Positions 20,694 through 31,671 of a stretch of DNA of 64,000 bases are shown here, piece by piece. Source of the stretch: Isochrysis galbana (lineage: Eukaryota; Haptophyta; Isochrysidales; Isochrysidaceae); assembly GCA_018136815.1 (NCBI GenBank), contig CM030939.1:2364808-2428807 (forward strand), read 5' to 3'. The notes beneath the pieces were generated by a model. The model did no database searches. It had not been told where the DNA came from and worked only from the letters and a program-made list of their open reading frames with translations. Both the position numbers and the translations under genes were made by a program. Within the stretch, counting starts at the first letter, position 1, and each line of letters starts with the position of its first letter.

Positions 20694-20755
20694 AAACGGC
20701 CTGTTTTTGGTCCTTGAAGAAAAACGGTAAAAACGTACTTCCCATCTAGGCTAGG
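20640..20755 (-). mobile_element. Right end of a hAT-like element
   Basis: Read on the minus strand from 20755 it starts CCTAGATGGGAAGTACG, then has repeated CCGTTTTTG/CAAAAACGG motifs. This aligns with 10921-11019, where the motif is CCGTATTTG. The partner left end is not found within the window, so the element is truncated or rearranged. Confidence 0.55.
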
Positions 20756-21300
20756 GACACCTCCGCAAGAAACAGAAGATCGCTCTTCTAGAGTACTCTT
20801 CTCTACATCAGAACTGGTCGCCTTGCGAGCGAGCTGCAGGGCTCCACCGAAGGATAAAAAAGTATTGCCCTCGCCCCCCCCCCCCCCCCTTCTCTCTCTC
20901 TGTGGAGCTTCCAATTCCTATCACTAGCGGAAAGAGAGGGGGTCGGGAGGAGAAAAGAGAAGTCCAATTTCATTGGAAGAATTCGCTCATTATCTTCAGA
21001 TTCCAACAGAATCTGGAGTGGAGGGAGAAGAGAGAGAGAATTGGAGGGAGGGGGAGAGGAGAAGAGCAAGAGAGCTGCAGGAGAGGGAGATTGTGGCTTG
21101 AGAGAGAAGGAAAGAGACAGTCGTCGAGGCCATCATTAGAATACTAGACCCCTTGACTAGAGTAGACGAGAGAGGAGGAGGGAGCGGAGATATACAATAT
21201 CCTCAACGAGAGTGAAAGAAGAGAGCGAGCGCTCCCGGTAAAGACCGAGACGCGAAACTATTTTCTTCTCCCCTCCTCCCCAAGCCTATAAAGAAGGCCC
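20756..21300. other. Gene-free purine-rich spacer
   Basis: It is mostly G/A-rich from 20930 to 21200, with a C run at 20875-20889. I see no gene. Confidence 0.5.
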
Positions 21301-21339
21301 CCCACTCAACTCTGTGCTGCCCCCCAGCACACGAAAGAA

Positions 21340-21665
21340 GAGAGCGAGAGCAGAAAGAGAAGAGGAGAGAGAGAGAAGAGAGAGAGAGAAGAGAGAGAAG
21401 AGAGAGAGAGAGGGAGAGAGAGGGAGAGAGAGGGACAGAGAGAGAGGGAGAGGGAGATGAGAGAGAGAGAGAGAGAGGGACAGAGAGAGGGAGATGAGAG
21501 AGAGAGAGAGGGAGATGAGAGAGAGAGAGGGAGATGAGAGAGAGAGAGGGAGATGAGAGAGAGAGAGGGAGATGAGAGAGAGAGAGGGAGATGAGAGAGA
21601 GAGAGGGAGATGAGAGAGAGAGAGGGAGATGAGAGAGAGAGAGGGAGATGAGAGAGAGAGAGGAG
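21340..21665 (+). repeat. GA-rich minisatellite, 19 bp unit
   Basis: Imperfect tandem copies of a 19 bp unit of the form GGGAGATGAGAGAGAGAGA occupy 21455-21660, preceded by simple GA repeats. The unit is not a multiple of three, so each strand reads a three-phase Ser/Leu or Arg/Glu ladder that is not a protein. The array ends about 60 bp before the ispH start codon. Confidence 0.8.
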
Positions 21666-21719
21666 TAGAAGACGAGAGAGAGACGAGACGACAGAGGGAG
21701 AAGAAGAGGGAGAGCGAGA

Positions 21720-23484
21720 ATGGCCTCCGCCGCCTCCGCCGTCGCGCTGCTTCTTGGCGGCGCCGCGGGGCTGCAGCTCGTCGCGTCCCCCCGCTGCCGC
21801 GTGGCGATGTGCACGCCTTCCACCTCTCCTCCTGGCACGCTCGACAAGCGCGCCGAGCGCCGGCGCATCATGTCTGAGGAGAGGTACAAGCGAGGGAATG
21901 CTCCGTTTGACAAAGGGATTCACTCGGATGTCGCGGGCAAGATGAGCGAGAAGTTCGCCTCGGAGCTGATCGCCGAGATGCGCGATGCAGCGCTCCGTGA
22001 GATCACGCGCGGAGAAGCCGAGCGCGCCATCACATTCCGCCTCGCAAAGGACTACGGATTCTGCTGGGGCGTCGAGCGCTCGATTGAGCTTGCGTGGGCG
22101 GCGAGGGATGCTTACCCTGACAAGCGGATGCACATCACGAACGAGCTGATCCACAATCCGGGGGTGAATGACCTACTGAAGGACATGGACATCAACTTCA
22201 TCGAGAAGACCGAGCAAGGCAAGCGCTTCTCGGACATCCAAGACGGTGACGTAGTCATCCTACCTGCGTTTGGCGCCTCGCTCGAGGAGATGCAGATGCT
22301 CGACAAGCAGGGGGTGACGGTGGTCGACACCACGTGCCCGTGGGTCTCCAAAGTGTGGACTACCGTGGACAAGCATGCGCGCAACGACATGACCTCCGTC
22401 ATCCACGGCAAGTGGGCGCATGAGGAGTCGGTCGCCACTGCCTCGATGGCGCAGCACTACATCATCATCAAGGACATGAAGGAGGCGCAGGAGATCGCCT
22501 CATACATCATGGGTGAGGAGGGGGCCCTCACCGACGAGCAGCTGCTCGAGAAGTATAAGAACGCCATCTCCAAGGGGTTCGACCCCAAGAAGCACCTCAA
22601 GAAGATTGGTGCGCGCGCTCTTCCCTGCACGCCAAGGCGGCCGATGACGGCGCCCTTGCCCGCATTGAGTGCCAGTGGTATCACCGCGACATTCTCGCCG
22701 CCCCGTGCCTTGCCACGCAGGTGTCGCCAACCAGACGACCATGTATAAGAAGGAGACCCAGGCGATTGGCAGGCTTCTCGAGAAGGCCATGATCCAGGCC
22801 TATGGTCCCGAGCATGCCGCGGAGAACTTTGCGGCCTTTGACACCATCTGCGACGCCACGCAGGTGCGGCGCGGGGGATGTCGCGCACCGCGCGCTGCCC
22901 GCTGTACTGCTCACCCAAAGGTTCTAGGCAACCGCAGCGCGGCCACATCGGCGCTCACACGAGGGATTGCCCAGCGTCCGGTCTGAGGCGCTGTGCGTCT
23001 CCGGGACGTTGCCCTTGTTGGCATTACCCGGCCTCCCTTATCACAGCTAGCCTCTTTCACATGGCCAACTATGGGTGCAGCTCTGGCATTGTGATTTGGC
23101 CCGCCAAAGCGTTGTCCCCGTCCATGTAATGTGCAGGTTCGTCAGGATGCGATTCAAGAGATGTCGGCCAACGAGGCCGACGACCTTGACTTCATTTTGG
23201 TCGTGGGCGGCTGGGACTCGTCCAACACTGCGCATCTGCTCGAGATCCCGATCCACGCAGGCGTCCCGGCCTATCACATCAATGTCCCTTCGTGCATCTC
23301 CCCCGACGGCAGCATCACGCACCGCACCGTCGACGGTGAGATCGTGACGACTCCCAACTTCCTGCCTCTTGATCGCAAGGCCATTGTCGGTGTCACCTCG
23401 GGCGCGTCCACACCGGACTCGGTTGTGCAGGAGTGCCTCGAGCAGCTCGTGCTCCTCAAGTCGCTTGCCCCGGTTTCCGCCTGA
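21720..23484 (+). CDS. ispH: 4-hydroxy-3-methylbut-2-enyl diphosphate reductase (HDR), plastid type
   Basis: Three exons: 21720-22608, 22721-22863 and 23137-23484, with introns 22609-22720 (GTGCGC...ACGCAG) and 22864-23136 (GTGCGG...GTGCAG). The phases close and give 459 aa. The enzyme makes IPP and DMAPP from HMBPP in the last step of the MEP isoprenoid pathway, using a 4Fe-4S cluster. The three cluster cysteines are in DYGFCWGVERS, VVDTTCPWVSK and TICDATQVRQDA. Other family motifs are HNPGVNDLL, HGKWAHEES, GVANQTTM, SSNTAHLLEI and TSGASTPDSV. The long form and these motifs are cyanobacterial/plant type. The first about 45 residues are hydrophobic then Arg/Ser-rich, fitting plastid import through a secondary membrane. 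Confidence 0.95.
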
Positions 23485-24265
23485 TTGGAGAACGTGTGCC
23501 ACGCTTCTGGCCTCACGCCAAGGCGATTGTACCTGCCGCCGTCGCATGCTAGGTTGCACAATGGCGCTCTGCTTCTCTAGCTTTCATCGTGTGCGCGAGG
23601 CCCGTAACAACGTGTCCACTGCCGCTAGGCAGTAGGATTCATCTCGCCCGACTTGGAAGGTCGCCGTTCGGTACGCTGCGGCGGCAGTAGATCATCGCGG
23701 CGGGAGGAAGCCTGCCGAAGGAGAAGAATCCTGCCGATGAGCAGTCCGAGAGCACTGCTAGAGTTTGCTTCATAGCGCGATTGGGCGGGTGTTGTTCGTT
23801 GCAAGGGAGCAGAGCCCATCGTAGCCTTGCAGGGAGTGCACTTCGTACCCCATGCTCCCTTCTTTGTATAGTGTTTGTCCGGGAGAATTGGCTGGGCGTG
23901 CACTCCGGGTGTTAGTGGATGAACGCAATTTCATTAGTTCCGTCTGCGTACTGCTTGTATTTGCGGTGCTTGCAAGCCAAAACAAACGCTCTTTTATTAT
24001 ATGTGATTGCTATGGGGCGCCCCCCTCCCCACGCACATCCATGCGCGCCCATGCCCGCCGCCGCGAGCTGAGCAAAGCCCACAAAAATCCCGCCCGAGCC
24101 CCACAACATTGCGCTCCAGCTGACGAACGACGACGACGACTTCAGCGTCAAGCGCCACTTGCCACTTGGCTCGCGCATCGGCAATGAGTCCGACGCGCCA
24201 CGTACAACACAATATACAATATTTATTATTCGTGCCTAACTTTAACTAACTTAAACTATCTTTAA
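23485..24265. other. Intergenic region after ispH
   Basis: Only short frames without conserved features are present. Positions 24205-24260 are AT-rich and precede a retroposon. Confidence 0.5.
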
Positions 24266-24267
24266 AA

Positions 24268-25045
24268 GGATAGGGTCACAACTATCAATAAAACTGATAG
24301 GGTCATGGGGGCCCCGTGCTCCCGCCCCTCCTCCATCGCAGACACCCCCTGGGTGGACCTGCACACTCAACCTCAGCCCCTGCCTGCTGGCAAGGGCTGA
24401 GCTGACATCACTCTGGCACAGACCCTCGCCGAGCGCGCATCGCGCGCCGCACGCATTCGCCTGCACTGGCCCACTGGCCCCTGATCGTACTGACCCCCCA
24501 CTCCACCACTGAGCCACAGACCACCTGAGCCGCCAGGAGGGCACCCAGGACCAGCGAGGCCAGCGAGGGAGAGGCAGGAGAGGCCAGGGGCCCAGCCCCA
24601 GCCTCCACTGCCCCCTGAGCTGGCCCAGCTGGCCCTCTGGGGGGACCCGAGGGTCCCCTCAGAGGGGTGCCATGGCGCGCGCAGGCATCGCACGCCCGTA
24701 AGAGAACGAAGAGAACCGCGAGAAAAGAACGACAAAAAAACGACGCGATCTGACCCAAGAAAAGGTAAGACTCACGCCTGTCTACGGTATGTTTACAGGC
24801 CGACACCCCGAGCGACACACGAATGCCGCGAAAACGCGGAGATACTTGAAAAAGACGCGAGAAGAGGGGGCCAAGACCTCCCAGGGGCACGAAGTGTCAC
24901 ATGCAACAGGTGTTTACGTTTGTTTTGCCACAGGAACACCACACCAGCAGGTCTGCCCCAGCCCACCCCCTGCACTTGGCCCGTTGTAGTGCACGCGGCC
25001 CCCCCCCCCCGATGCACCAAAGACAAAGGAATGAAGGGGGTGGTG
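24268..25045 (+). mobile_element. Family G retroposon (B-related), 3' truncated
   Basis: It opens with ACTATCAATAAAACTGATAG (arms CTATC/GATAG), followed by GGTCATGGGGGCCCCG. This is the same layout of hairpin, short spacer, ATGG and G/C hairpin as in families A and B, but with different arm sequences. The middle (GCCAGCGAGGGAGAGGCAGG, CCCCTGAGCTGG) and the GTAGTGCACG segment match family B. The copy is cut short before the MITE at 25070. Confidence 0.65.
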
Positions 25046-25069
25046 TAAGGGAGTGAGTAAACTGGGGTA

Positions 25070-25981
25070 GGGCCGGGTAAGAGTTTCGCGAAACTCATCG
25101 CGAAACTTGGGTCACTTTTTTGGCCCTGAAACTTTCGCGAAACTTGGGCCCCAAAATTGCCCGTATGCGAAACTCCGCGAAACTTACCGTTACGACGTTA
25201 CGGTTACGGTCGCCGCTGGCCGCTGGCGAGAGGCAAGTAACGAGGAGCGGAAAAAAATCTGAAGATCCAGGGCTAACGCTAACACCTATTGCTAGACTGG
25301 CATCCTCTTTCTACCTCCCGTTCGTCATCGCCCTTACTTCCCTTTCCTTCGCCCCCTTTCCTTCCCCCCCTCGTTCCTTTTACTTTGGTTTTGGGGGTGC
25401 GGCCCAAGTGCTCAGGTGCTCTGCTGCCATGGGCCCGGCTCGGAGTGCGAGTTCGAGGGAGGCCTTTCGTTATGCGCTATAGACTATCTATAGATGTCGT
25501 TGCCCTACCTATCGAGGTATTTTGTGCGCCGTGCTCGTATACTTGTGTCGTTCTGGTTCCCTCCTCGTGTCGGAGTGTCGGGATTGTCCTGGCAGGACGT
25601 CCTGGGTGCGCACTTAGTTCTTAGTTGTGCCTTGTGCCTATCGTCTCGTCTCCCGGCTGATTTTCGGGGTGGCTACAACCAAGTGTATCACTCGCAGACG
25701 CAGGTGAAGGCGCGGGTGAAGATATCCCCGCAGGCCTTGCAAAGACCCTGGCACCCTGGCAGAGCCCGGGGGCGGGCGTACGGGGCATCATGGCGCCCCA
25801 GCAACCAACTACAGCTACAGCTACATTTAAAATTGCATGTACGTACATACAACATACAACTCCTCGAAAAAGACGCGAAACTTGCGAAACTTATTGCGAA
25901 ACTTGGGCGGATTAGTGCGAAACTTTGCAAAACTTTTGCGCGAAACTTGGGGGGGTCCGGCGCGAAACTCTTACCAGGCCC
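25070..25981 (+). mobile_element. MITE with long TIRs and 10-12 bp TSD
   Basis: The ends are inverted repeats: GGGCCGGGTAAGAGTTTCGC at 25070 and, on the minus strand from 25981, GGGCCTGGTAAGAGTTTCGC. The element lies between direct copies of TAAACTGGGGTA (25058-25069 and 25982-25993); the exact TSD could be 10-12 bp. GCGAAACTT is repeated many times next to both ends (25084-25190 and 25868-25970). The TSD length suggests a Mutator-like element. No transposase frame is present, and a family F copy is nested inside. Confidence 0.7.
25251..25450 (-). mobile_element. Family F retroposon fragment inside MITE
   Basis: Plus-strand A7 followed by TCTGAAGATCCAGGGCTAAC marks its 3' end read on the minus strand. 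It aligns with 19870-20060 and 47842-48098 up to GGCTCGGAGTGCG. No target-site duplication is evident. Confidence 0.55.
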
Positions 25982-26049
25982 TAAACTGGGGTAATAGGCG
26001 ATGTCGTGAGTGAGTACCGTGAGTACGTGGACTGTATAGCTAGCGTGAG

Positions 26050-26165
26050 TAGCCCGAATCTTCAGATGTTTTATTAAAAGGATAGGGTCATGGAGCGCGC
26101 GCCGCTCAGGTCTCCTTCCGTCGAAAGAGGACCATGTAATTTTCTTTTTATGAATTTCAGTTTTT
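26050..26165 (+). repeat. Family F tail joined to MERA-type element start
   Basis: GCCCGAATCTTCAGATGTTTT (26052-26072) is a family F 3' tail in plus orientation. It is followed by AAAAGGATAGGGTCATGG and a GAGCG...CGCTC hairpin starting MERAPLR (ATG at 26090). The downstream TTCCGTCGAAAGAGGACCA resembles TTCCGTCAAAAGAGGGCCA at 15211-15229. It is a mosaic of element fragments. Confidence 0.45.
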
Positions 26166-27188
26166 ACGTTAGCTATCAACAATAAATACTCGTTATTTTA
26201 TGTGCCCCCTAGTTTGTTCAATCCCTTTTGCTCAGCATTCTCCGTCTTCGTCACCTCCAACAAGCGTTGCGCGTTGCGCCCCAGAGTCGCGCCTTATGAC
26301 CGCACGCTGCGCCACGCTGCCGGGCTCTAGCTAGGCGACTAGGCGAGAGCGCGAGAGCCCTATCTGGCGACGCTGACGCATGCCGCTGTCGCGCTCCATG
26401 GCCGGCATGTCGGTCGGCACCGGCGATGTCCCGTGCCCGCCAGTTCCTAGCCTCCCTCCAGCGTCCTAGCCAACCAATGCCAATGCGCCCCTCATCCTCA
26501 TCCTCATCCTCAGCCCTTTGCGAGCCGCCTGGCGCCCCTAATGCCCCCATGACCCTTGAATACGTTTTACAATCGCTTCTTGTTTGTGCTCTTGTTGCGC
26601 CTACCATCAGCATCAACCCCCTCCCCACGCATACACAACTTCTAACAACCACAACACTACACCACTTCGCCAGTCCCGCCTCAAAACACACAACGCAAAT
26701 CTAAAGCTAATGCTAATCCGCGGCCGCACACGATGAATAAACTTAGTTGCGATGAAAATTAGGTATAGGCCGCGCGGTGAAAATATACTAAACATTCGGA
26801 ACTGACCACAGTCTACAATAGCAACGATGTGTGACGAGTCGTACGGCAGAGCCTACCGCTCAATCGCTCTGTGCTCCCGCCATCGTCATTAGAGAGTGAA
26901 TAGCTCTCTGAGCTAGCTAACCTACGTATGCTCCAAGAATGCACCGGTCTATTCATCCCTGCTGAGATAGCTGCAGCTAGTAGTGCTCGTGCTGAAAATT
27001 GGGACCTAGCATCCTAGCACTGCTAGCTGCGGCAGGCAATGCTAGCCTAGTTGCGGCAGGCAATGCTAGGTTCTCACCCAAGCGTGTGCAACGGGCTCCC
27101 AACAACTTCCAAGCATGCAAGGGATGTGCTCTATGCCCCAAAAATAGCGGATCGCGATCCTAAGTTCATGGCTGCCAGCTCTGCCCCA
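26166..27188. other. Intergenic region with short AT-rich blocks
   Basis: It contains a half hairpin ATAAACTTAGTT at 26738-26749, a leftover of a B-type 5' end. It also has CTAGCTGC/GCAGCTAG repeats around 26970-27070. No convincing gene is seen. Confidence 0.4.
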
Positions 27189-27875
27189 TCATGGTCGAAC
27201 GGTTGGGGGAGCTGCCCTGGCCGTGAGAGGTCTCATGGCCACCGAGGCATAGGGTGTACGTGTCGGAGAGGGTATCTGCGCGATCAGATCATCAAAAACA
27301 ACAAACTGATTCTGTTGGGGTACGTACTGCGTGAGACTATAATGCCTCCGTAAGAAGCCCAGCAATTTGGGTGAGGGCCTATCGTATGCCATGTGGGAAG
27401 CGCTGCACGCCTCGTGCGCCATCATCACCTCGAATAGCTTACGGCCAAGCCCCTGACGCTGGAAGCACTCGGAGATGTAGAAATCCAGGACGCATCGCTG
27501 GCGCCGTAGCTCTAAGATCATCCCATCACGAGTCCAGTGAAAGAGATCTTTCTCGCCCACCTTGAGAAGACCTACGATTTCTTGTGTGCTCCCCTCTGTC
27601 TCATGAAAACCATCATCTACAGGCGAGCTAGCCTGCCGAAGAGGGTCGTGGAGAGCGAGGTATAGACGGTCGTCTGAGAGCCTGAACTTGTTGGCTGAGG
27701 TGACGGGATTGTCGAGCCCCTGCGCGCGCGCACTGGCTGCTCCCAGAGCGTCGATAAGCACGTCGAGCGCCGGGTGCCTCCGCCCACTCTCGATTCTCAC
27801 ACACATTAGCCCGTCCCTCTCGTCCGCCGACCCGCGCAAGAAGGGCAGCAGTTCAGGCGCAACGGCATGTGCCAT
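27189..27875 (-). CDS. Alpha-tubulin N-acetyltransferase (MEC-17/ATAT1)
   Basis: This is a single-exon frame of 228 aa from the ATG at 27873-27875. It acetylates the luminal lysine (K40) of alpha-tubulin using acetyl-CoA, marking stable microtubules such as axonemes. Family features are clear: VGLLKVGEKDLF, the basic DGMILELRR segment, VLDFYISECFQRQGLGRKLF (the catalytic Asp and acetyl-CoA loop Q-x-x-G-x-G-x-x-LF), AYDRPSPKLLGFLRRHY and VPQQNQFVVF. It covers the catalytic domain with a short disordered tail, a normal size for protist members. Together with the STPGR gene it indicates a ciliated cell. The start is supported by a GA-rich promoter-like stretch on the coding strand just upstream. 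Confidence 0.92.
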   Translation of the reverse strand: MAHAVAPELLPFLRGSADERDGLMCVRIESGRRHPALDVLIDALGAASARAQGLDNPVTSANKFRLSDDRLYLALHDPLRQASSPVDDGFHETEGSTQEIVGLLKVGEKDLFHWTRDGMILELRRQRCVLDFYISECFQRQGLGRKLFEVMMAHEACSASHMAYDRPSPKLLGFLRRHYSLTQYVPQQNQFVVFDDLIAQIPSPTRTPYASVAMRPLTARAAPPTVRP

Positions 27876-27899
27876 CGGCAGACCTTGGGGTGAATCGGC

Positions 27900-28100
27900 G
27901 GCGGGGAGCCTTTGCTCTCTCTCTCACACACACACTCCTTTCTTTGTCCTCTCTCTCTCGCGAACGTTTCTCTCTCTCTCTCTCTCTCTCTCCTCCTCGC
28001 CTGCTTCCCTCGCTGCCCCTCCCCTCTCTCGTTCTCTCTCCCTCTCTCCTTTTTTCCCTCCCTCGCTCGCTGCGCTCTCTCCCCGCCAGCACATCTTCAA
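27900..28100. repeat. CT-rich tract upstream of tubulin acetyltransferase
   Basis: These are simple CT repeats (for example 27969-27990). The tract lies just 5' of the minus-strand gene, as GA/CT tracts do for several genes in this window, and may be part of its promoter. Confidence 0.5.
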
Positions 28101-28555
28101 GGGTTCTTACCAATAGATGAAAAGGGGTTGAAAACCGAATTAGAAGGGCGTTCTAAGACAGCCGCGTTCCTGAAACCTTCCCCAAACCGACTCTTGTGAT
28201 CTTTAGAGTAGAGGCTTTTGACATGGTTCTCGGAAGGTTTGAGGAGCGGAGTTGGGACAGCTCCTTCAACCCTCTTACAACCGCCATTGTAAAGAAGCGC
28301 AGGCCTCCCAGCAGCGAGATCTGTCTTTCAACCGAGTTTAACCAGGTATTCATAGACCCACGGATTTTGTACGATAAAGAGGGGTGTTACAAGCTATGTA
28401 CACCGGTCAGAAGACAAGGATTGAACACCGAATAGCAATCTCAAAAATAGACGCAGTACTCCACTTGATTTGCCGCCGCCGATGTTTATCGCCGGTGAGA
28501 GACCGGTACTTTTTGTCCCCTTGCGGTGTCTTTATTCACGCTATCGCACATCGAC
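28101..28555. other. AT-richer island without recognised gene
   Basis: The plus-strand frame at 28196-28435 (FDMVLGRFEERSWDSSFNPL, EICLSTEFNQVFIDPR) has ordinary composition and contrasts with the repetitive DNA on both sides. No homology is recognised. It could be a gene fragment. Confidence 0.3.
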
Positions 28556-28557
28556 GG

Positions 28558-29361
28558 GAACGAGAGGAGAGAGGAGAGAGGAGAGAGAGGAGAGAGAGGA
28601 GAGAGAGGAGAGAGAGGAGAGAGAGGAGAGAGAGGAGAGAGAGGAGAGAGAGGAGAGAGAGGAGAGAGAGGAGAGAGAGGAGAGAGAGGAGAGAGAGGAG
28701 AGAGGAGAGAGGAGAGAGGAGAGAGGAGAGAGGAGAGAGGAGAGAGGAGAGAGGAGAGAGGAGAGAGGAGAGAGGAGAGAGGAGAGAGGAGAGAGGAGAG
28801 AGGAGAGAGGAGAGAGGAGAGAGGAGAGAGGAGAGAGGAGAGAGGAGAGAGGAGAGAGGAGAGAGGAGAGAGGAGAGAGGAGAGAGGAGAGAGGAGAGAG
28901 GAGAGAGGAGAGAGGAGAGAGGAGAGAGGAGAGAGGAGAGAGGAGAGAGGAGAGAGGAGAGAGGAGAGAGGAGAGAGGAGAGAGGAGAGAGGAGAGAGGA
29001 GAGAGGAGAGAGGAGAGAGGAGAGAGGAGAGAGGAGAGAGGAGAGAGGAGAGAGGAGAGAGGAGAGAGGAGAGAGGAGAGGAGAGAGGAGAGAGGAGAGA
29101 GGAGAGAGGAGAGAGGAGAGAGGAGAGAGGAGAGAGGAGAGAGAGGAGAGAGGAGAGAGGAGAGAGGAGAGAGGAGAGAGGAGAGAGGAGAGAGGAGAGA
29201 GGAGAGAGGAGAGAGGAGAGAGGAGAGAGGAGAGAGGAGAGAGGAGAGAGGAGAGAGGAGAGAGGAGAGAGGAGAGAGGAGAGAGGAGAGAGGAGGGAGG
29301 AGAGAGGAGAGAGGAGAGAGGAGAGAGGAGAGAGGAGAGAGGAGAGAGGAGAGAGGAGAGC
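28558..29361 (+). repeat. Long purine satellite, 9 bp then 7 bp units
   Basis: About 130 bp of the 9-mer GAGAGAGGA is followed by about 670 bp of the 7-mer GGAGAGA, nearly perfect. It spans all three frames, so it yields open frames of hundreds of codons (RERREERGE ladders) on the plus strand and Ser/Leu/Pro ladders on the minus strand. These are artefacts. Such pure purine strands can form triplex or H-DNA. The array stops about 85 bp before the start codon of the next gene. Confidence 0.95.
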
Positions 29362-29445
29362 ATTGGGGGGGGAAGGGAGCCAGGGGGGACAGGAGAGAGA
29401 AAAGGAAGGAGCCCCACCCCCTCCTACCCCCGCGGAAGGAGAAAG

Positions 29446-30748
29446 ATGCCTCCCACCGCCAGCCTGTCTGCTCTGAGGCAGTCGATCACCCCGCAGAGCG
29501 CGCCGCTGTGCGAGCACGTGTGGGACGCGGGCGCATTCTACGTCGGTCGACGCTACTCCCAGTGCTTTGAGCAGAGTGAGCGGAGCGCACAGATCATCTC
29601 TCTCCGCCGTGCAGCCCTCGCGTGCACCCGCCGCCACCACCAGAGCGCTGGCACGTATTCCGAGGCGCTCTTCGGAATCTACGATAATCCCGGCACGGCG
29701 GAGTATGAGCCTAAATGTGCGGCCATCTTCTTCGACAAAGGCACCTACTTGATGAGGATGGCTGAGCCTGCCAACAGCTTGAGCTCGTTCCGCGCTTACG
29801 ACGAGGTGGTGTGCACTCCTGGCGTGGATGAGTTCCACGAGAGCGCAGCATTTATGGGCTGGGCTTCCTTCAACTATCATGCCTCTGGGGGTCCACAAGG
29901 CGGTTGGACGTTGAACCTCGACCAGCACTCAATCAGCTGCATCGCCCTCCGCACCATAGAGAAGGTGCAGCACCATTGCTTTCCATTTCTACCTTCCCTA
30001 TCTCACGTGATCAACACCTGATCCTCTGCCCTGTATATTAACCTGGCAATTCCTGCGAACCAGGGTCTTCGGGTAACGCGGACACCGTTGGATCTACAAG
30101 TGGCCGGGCTTACGTTCAATGTGAGCGAGCTCGCCTATCGCTGTGCAGCCGATGGAAAGCGATTGGTCGAGATGTGCAATGATGACCGCGATGAGGTGTT
30201 CTTGGACAACATGAATGCCTTCGCCGATGCCATGTTCGATTCCGTGCCTTATGCCTACGACATAATTCCAGTAGTGTACGCCCCCTACATGCGCATGTGC
30301 GTGCCCGCCCACTCAACCGCTGCCTTCCGCCGTCCATTGCGGCATTGCTGTCCTCAGCTCACCCCTCCTTGAGGTGATTCAGTCTCAAGGCGCATTTTTC
30401 TGTGTTGTGCTTAGGTGCTTGGGTGAGCTCGGGTTTACCTTTCTTTCTCGCCTCCTGATCCTGACGAGTGGGGAGGACGTGTTGGACCTGGAGTTGCTCA
30501 GTCTACGCTTCTCAGAACTTCCCGAGCTCAGCCGGTCGGACTATACAAGTGAGGGGGGGGTATGTCGCGAGGCCATGGTCTCATCTGCATTCCTTTCTGT
30601 CGCTTTGGTCTTCTACGGCTACTTCGGAGACTTCGGCCGAATTACGGAGTTGCACAATGTGTGGCACTACCTGTCTGGAAAGGCGTTTTCCTCAGCGCTA
30701 AAAGCCACTCTTGCTCTCGAGAGAAAGATGTCGGCTAGAACATCTTAG
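29446..30748 (+). CDS. Unknown three-exon protein
   Basis: Exon 1 is 29446-29964 (GTGCAG donor), exon 2 starts at 30064 (AACCAG acceptor) and exon 3 starts at 30415 (TTAG acceptor). Ending exon 2 at 30275 (GTACGC donor) closes all phases and gives 354 aa. The alternative donor after 30300 looks good but breaks the frame. Exon 1 is helical with regular Tyr/Ala/Phe spacing (FYVGRRYSQCFEQSE, YSEALFGIY, FFDKGTYLMRMAE, NSLSSFRAYDEV), a pattern reminiscent of TPR-like helical pairs. No family is recognised. The ATG follows directly after the purine satellite and a short CCTACCCC leader. It is a real gene by splicing and composition, but its function is unknown. Confidence 0.6.
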
Positions 30749-31027
30749 CGGGGTAAAGGTAGAAAACGGCAAGGGTACCAAGTAGCAAGACAGGGTCAAG
30801 TCTAGCTCTTGGTTGCATCTGAGCGATCGGCCTTTCATCCCGAAAATTATGCGGGAGAGCTTGTCGAACAAGGTCATTGTATTGTTAGCACGACGGTGAT
30901 GATCCTCCTCCTAAACCTTCGTCATTGTCCATTGCATCTTGCGCTCGGCCTCGACATCCCCTTATTTATCAAATGAGAGTCTAATGCCAATAGCCGAGAT
31001 GGAGAATGTTTATATGCTTGAGAGGCG
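30749..31027. other. 3' flank of unknown gene
   Basis: This is presumed 3' UTR and spacer. No gene is seen. Confidence 0.5.
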
Positions 31028-31148
31028 AACTAAGTTTATACTTAGTTCGCCCATGGGGGGGCACGAGCCCCCGCTCTCTTCACTCCTCCCCTGCCATGGG
31101 GGAGAAACCACCCATGCTCGCTCCTGGCATGCCTAATGGCTTTGTCGA
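31028..31148 (+). mobile_element. Family B retroposon, 5' fragment
   Basis: It starts with the perfect hairpin AACTAAGTTTATACTTAGTT (31028-31047), extended by GCG/CGC on the outside to 11 bp arms. Next comes CCATGGGGGGGCACGAGCCC. Similarity to family B ends near 31148 (CTAATGGCTTTGTCGAG). Confidence 0.7.
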
Positions 31149-31670
31149 GTCGAGCGCTACCGGAGGGCTCTGAGCCACTCCGTCGCGAGCGGCACCAGCG
31201 GTTAGCGCGGCGCTTTGGCCCTCCTCCCCGCCGGGAGTCGGGTGAATGAAATTCTGGATGGGGTCGGGCAACCCCATTTGGGTGTTTGGACTGGGGACGA
31301 ACGGCGAACGAAGGGCGGTGGGGCGGCGAGGCGCTCCTAGCGGGCCTAGAGTGTTGGATTGTAAGAGATTGTTAGACCTACAAAGGCAACTCTTCCCTCA
31401 GGGAGGGAGCCTAGACTGCTTGAGTGCAGCGACGCAGCGAACAATGACGGACCACGAACCTGAGAACAACAGGATACACCGACACCGACTGACTCATGAA
31501 CACACCGGAATCATTCACCCAAACCAAGCAAATTATCAAGCAACCGCGCGACCCCAAATCCAAATCACCGATAACCCAAACACGTCGCGAGAGACGAGAG
31601 ACGGAGAGAGAGAGCGAGAGAGAGAGAGACTCCGCAGCGACGGCCGGAGCGTGTCTCCCTCGTAACTTCC
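31149..31670. other. Spacer before the interrupted gene
   Basis: No clear gene is present. A GAGA stretch at 31600-31630 precedes the pseudogene, matching the GA/CT leaders of other genes. Confidence 0.4.
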
Positions 31671-31671
31671 A

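Noticed and set aside
21203..22154. Minus-strand Ser/Leu/Pro frames over the GA minisatellite and ispH exon 1
   Set aside because: They are shadows of a 19 bp repeat and of the ispH coding strand.
28384..30021. Open frames of 300 to 545 codons across the purine satellite
   Set aside because: They are generated by 7 and 9 bp repeats without stops. Only the segment from 29446 has protein-like composition.
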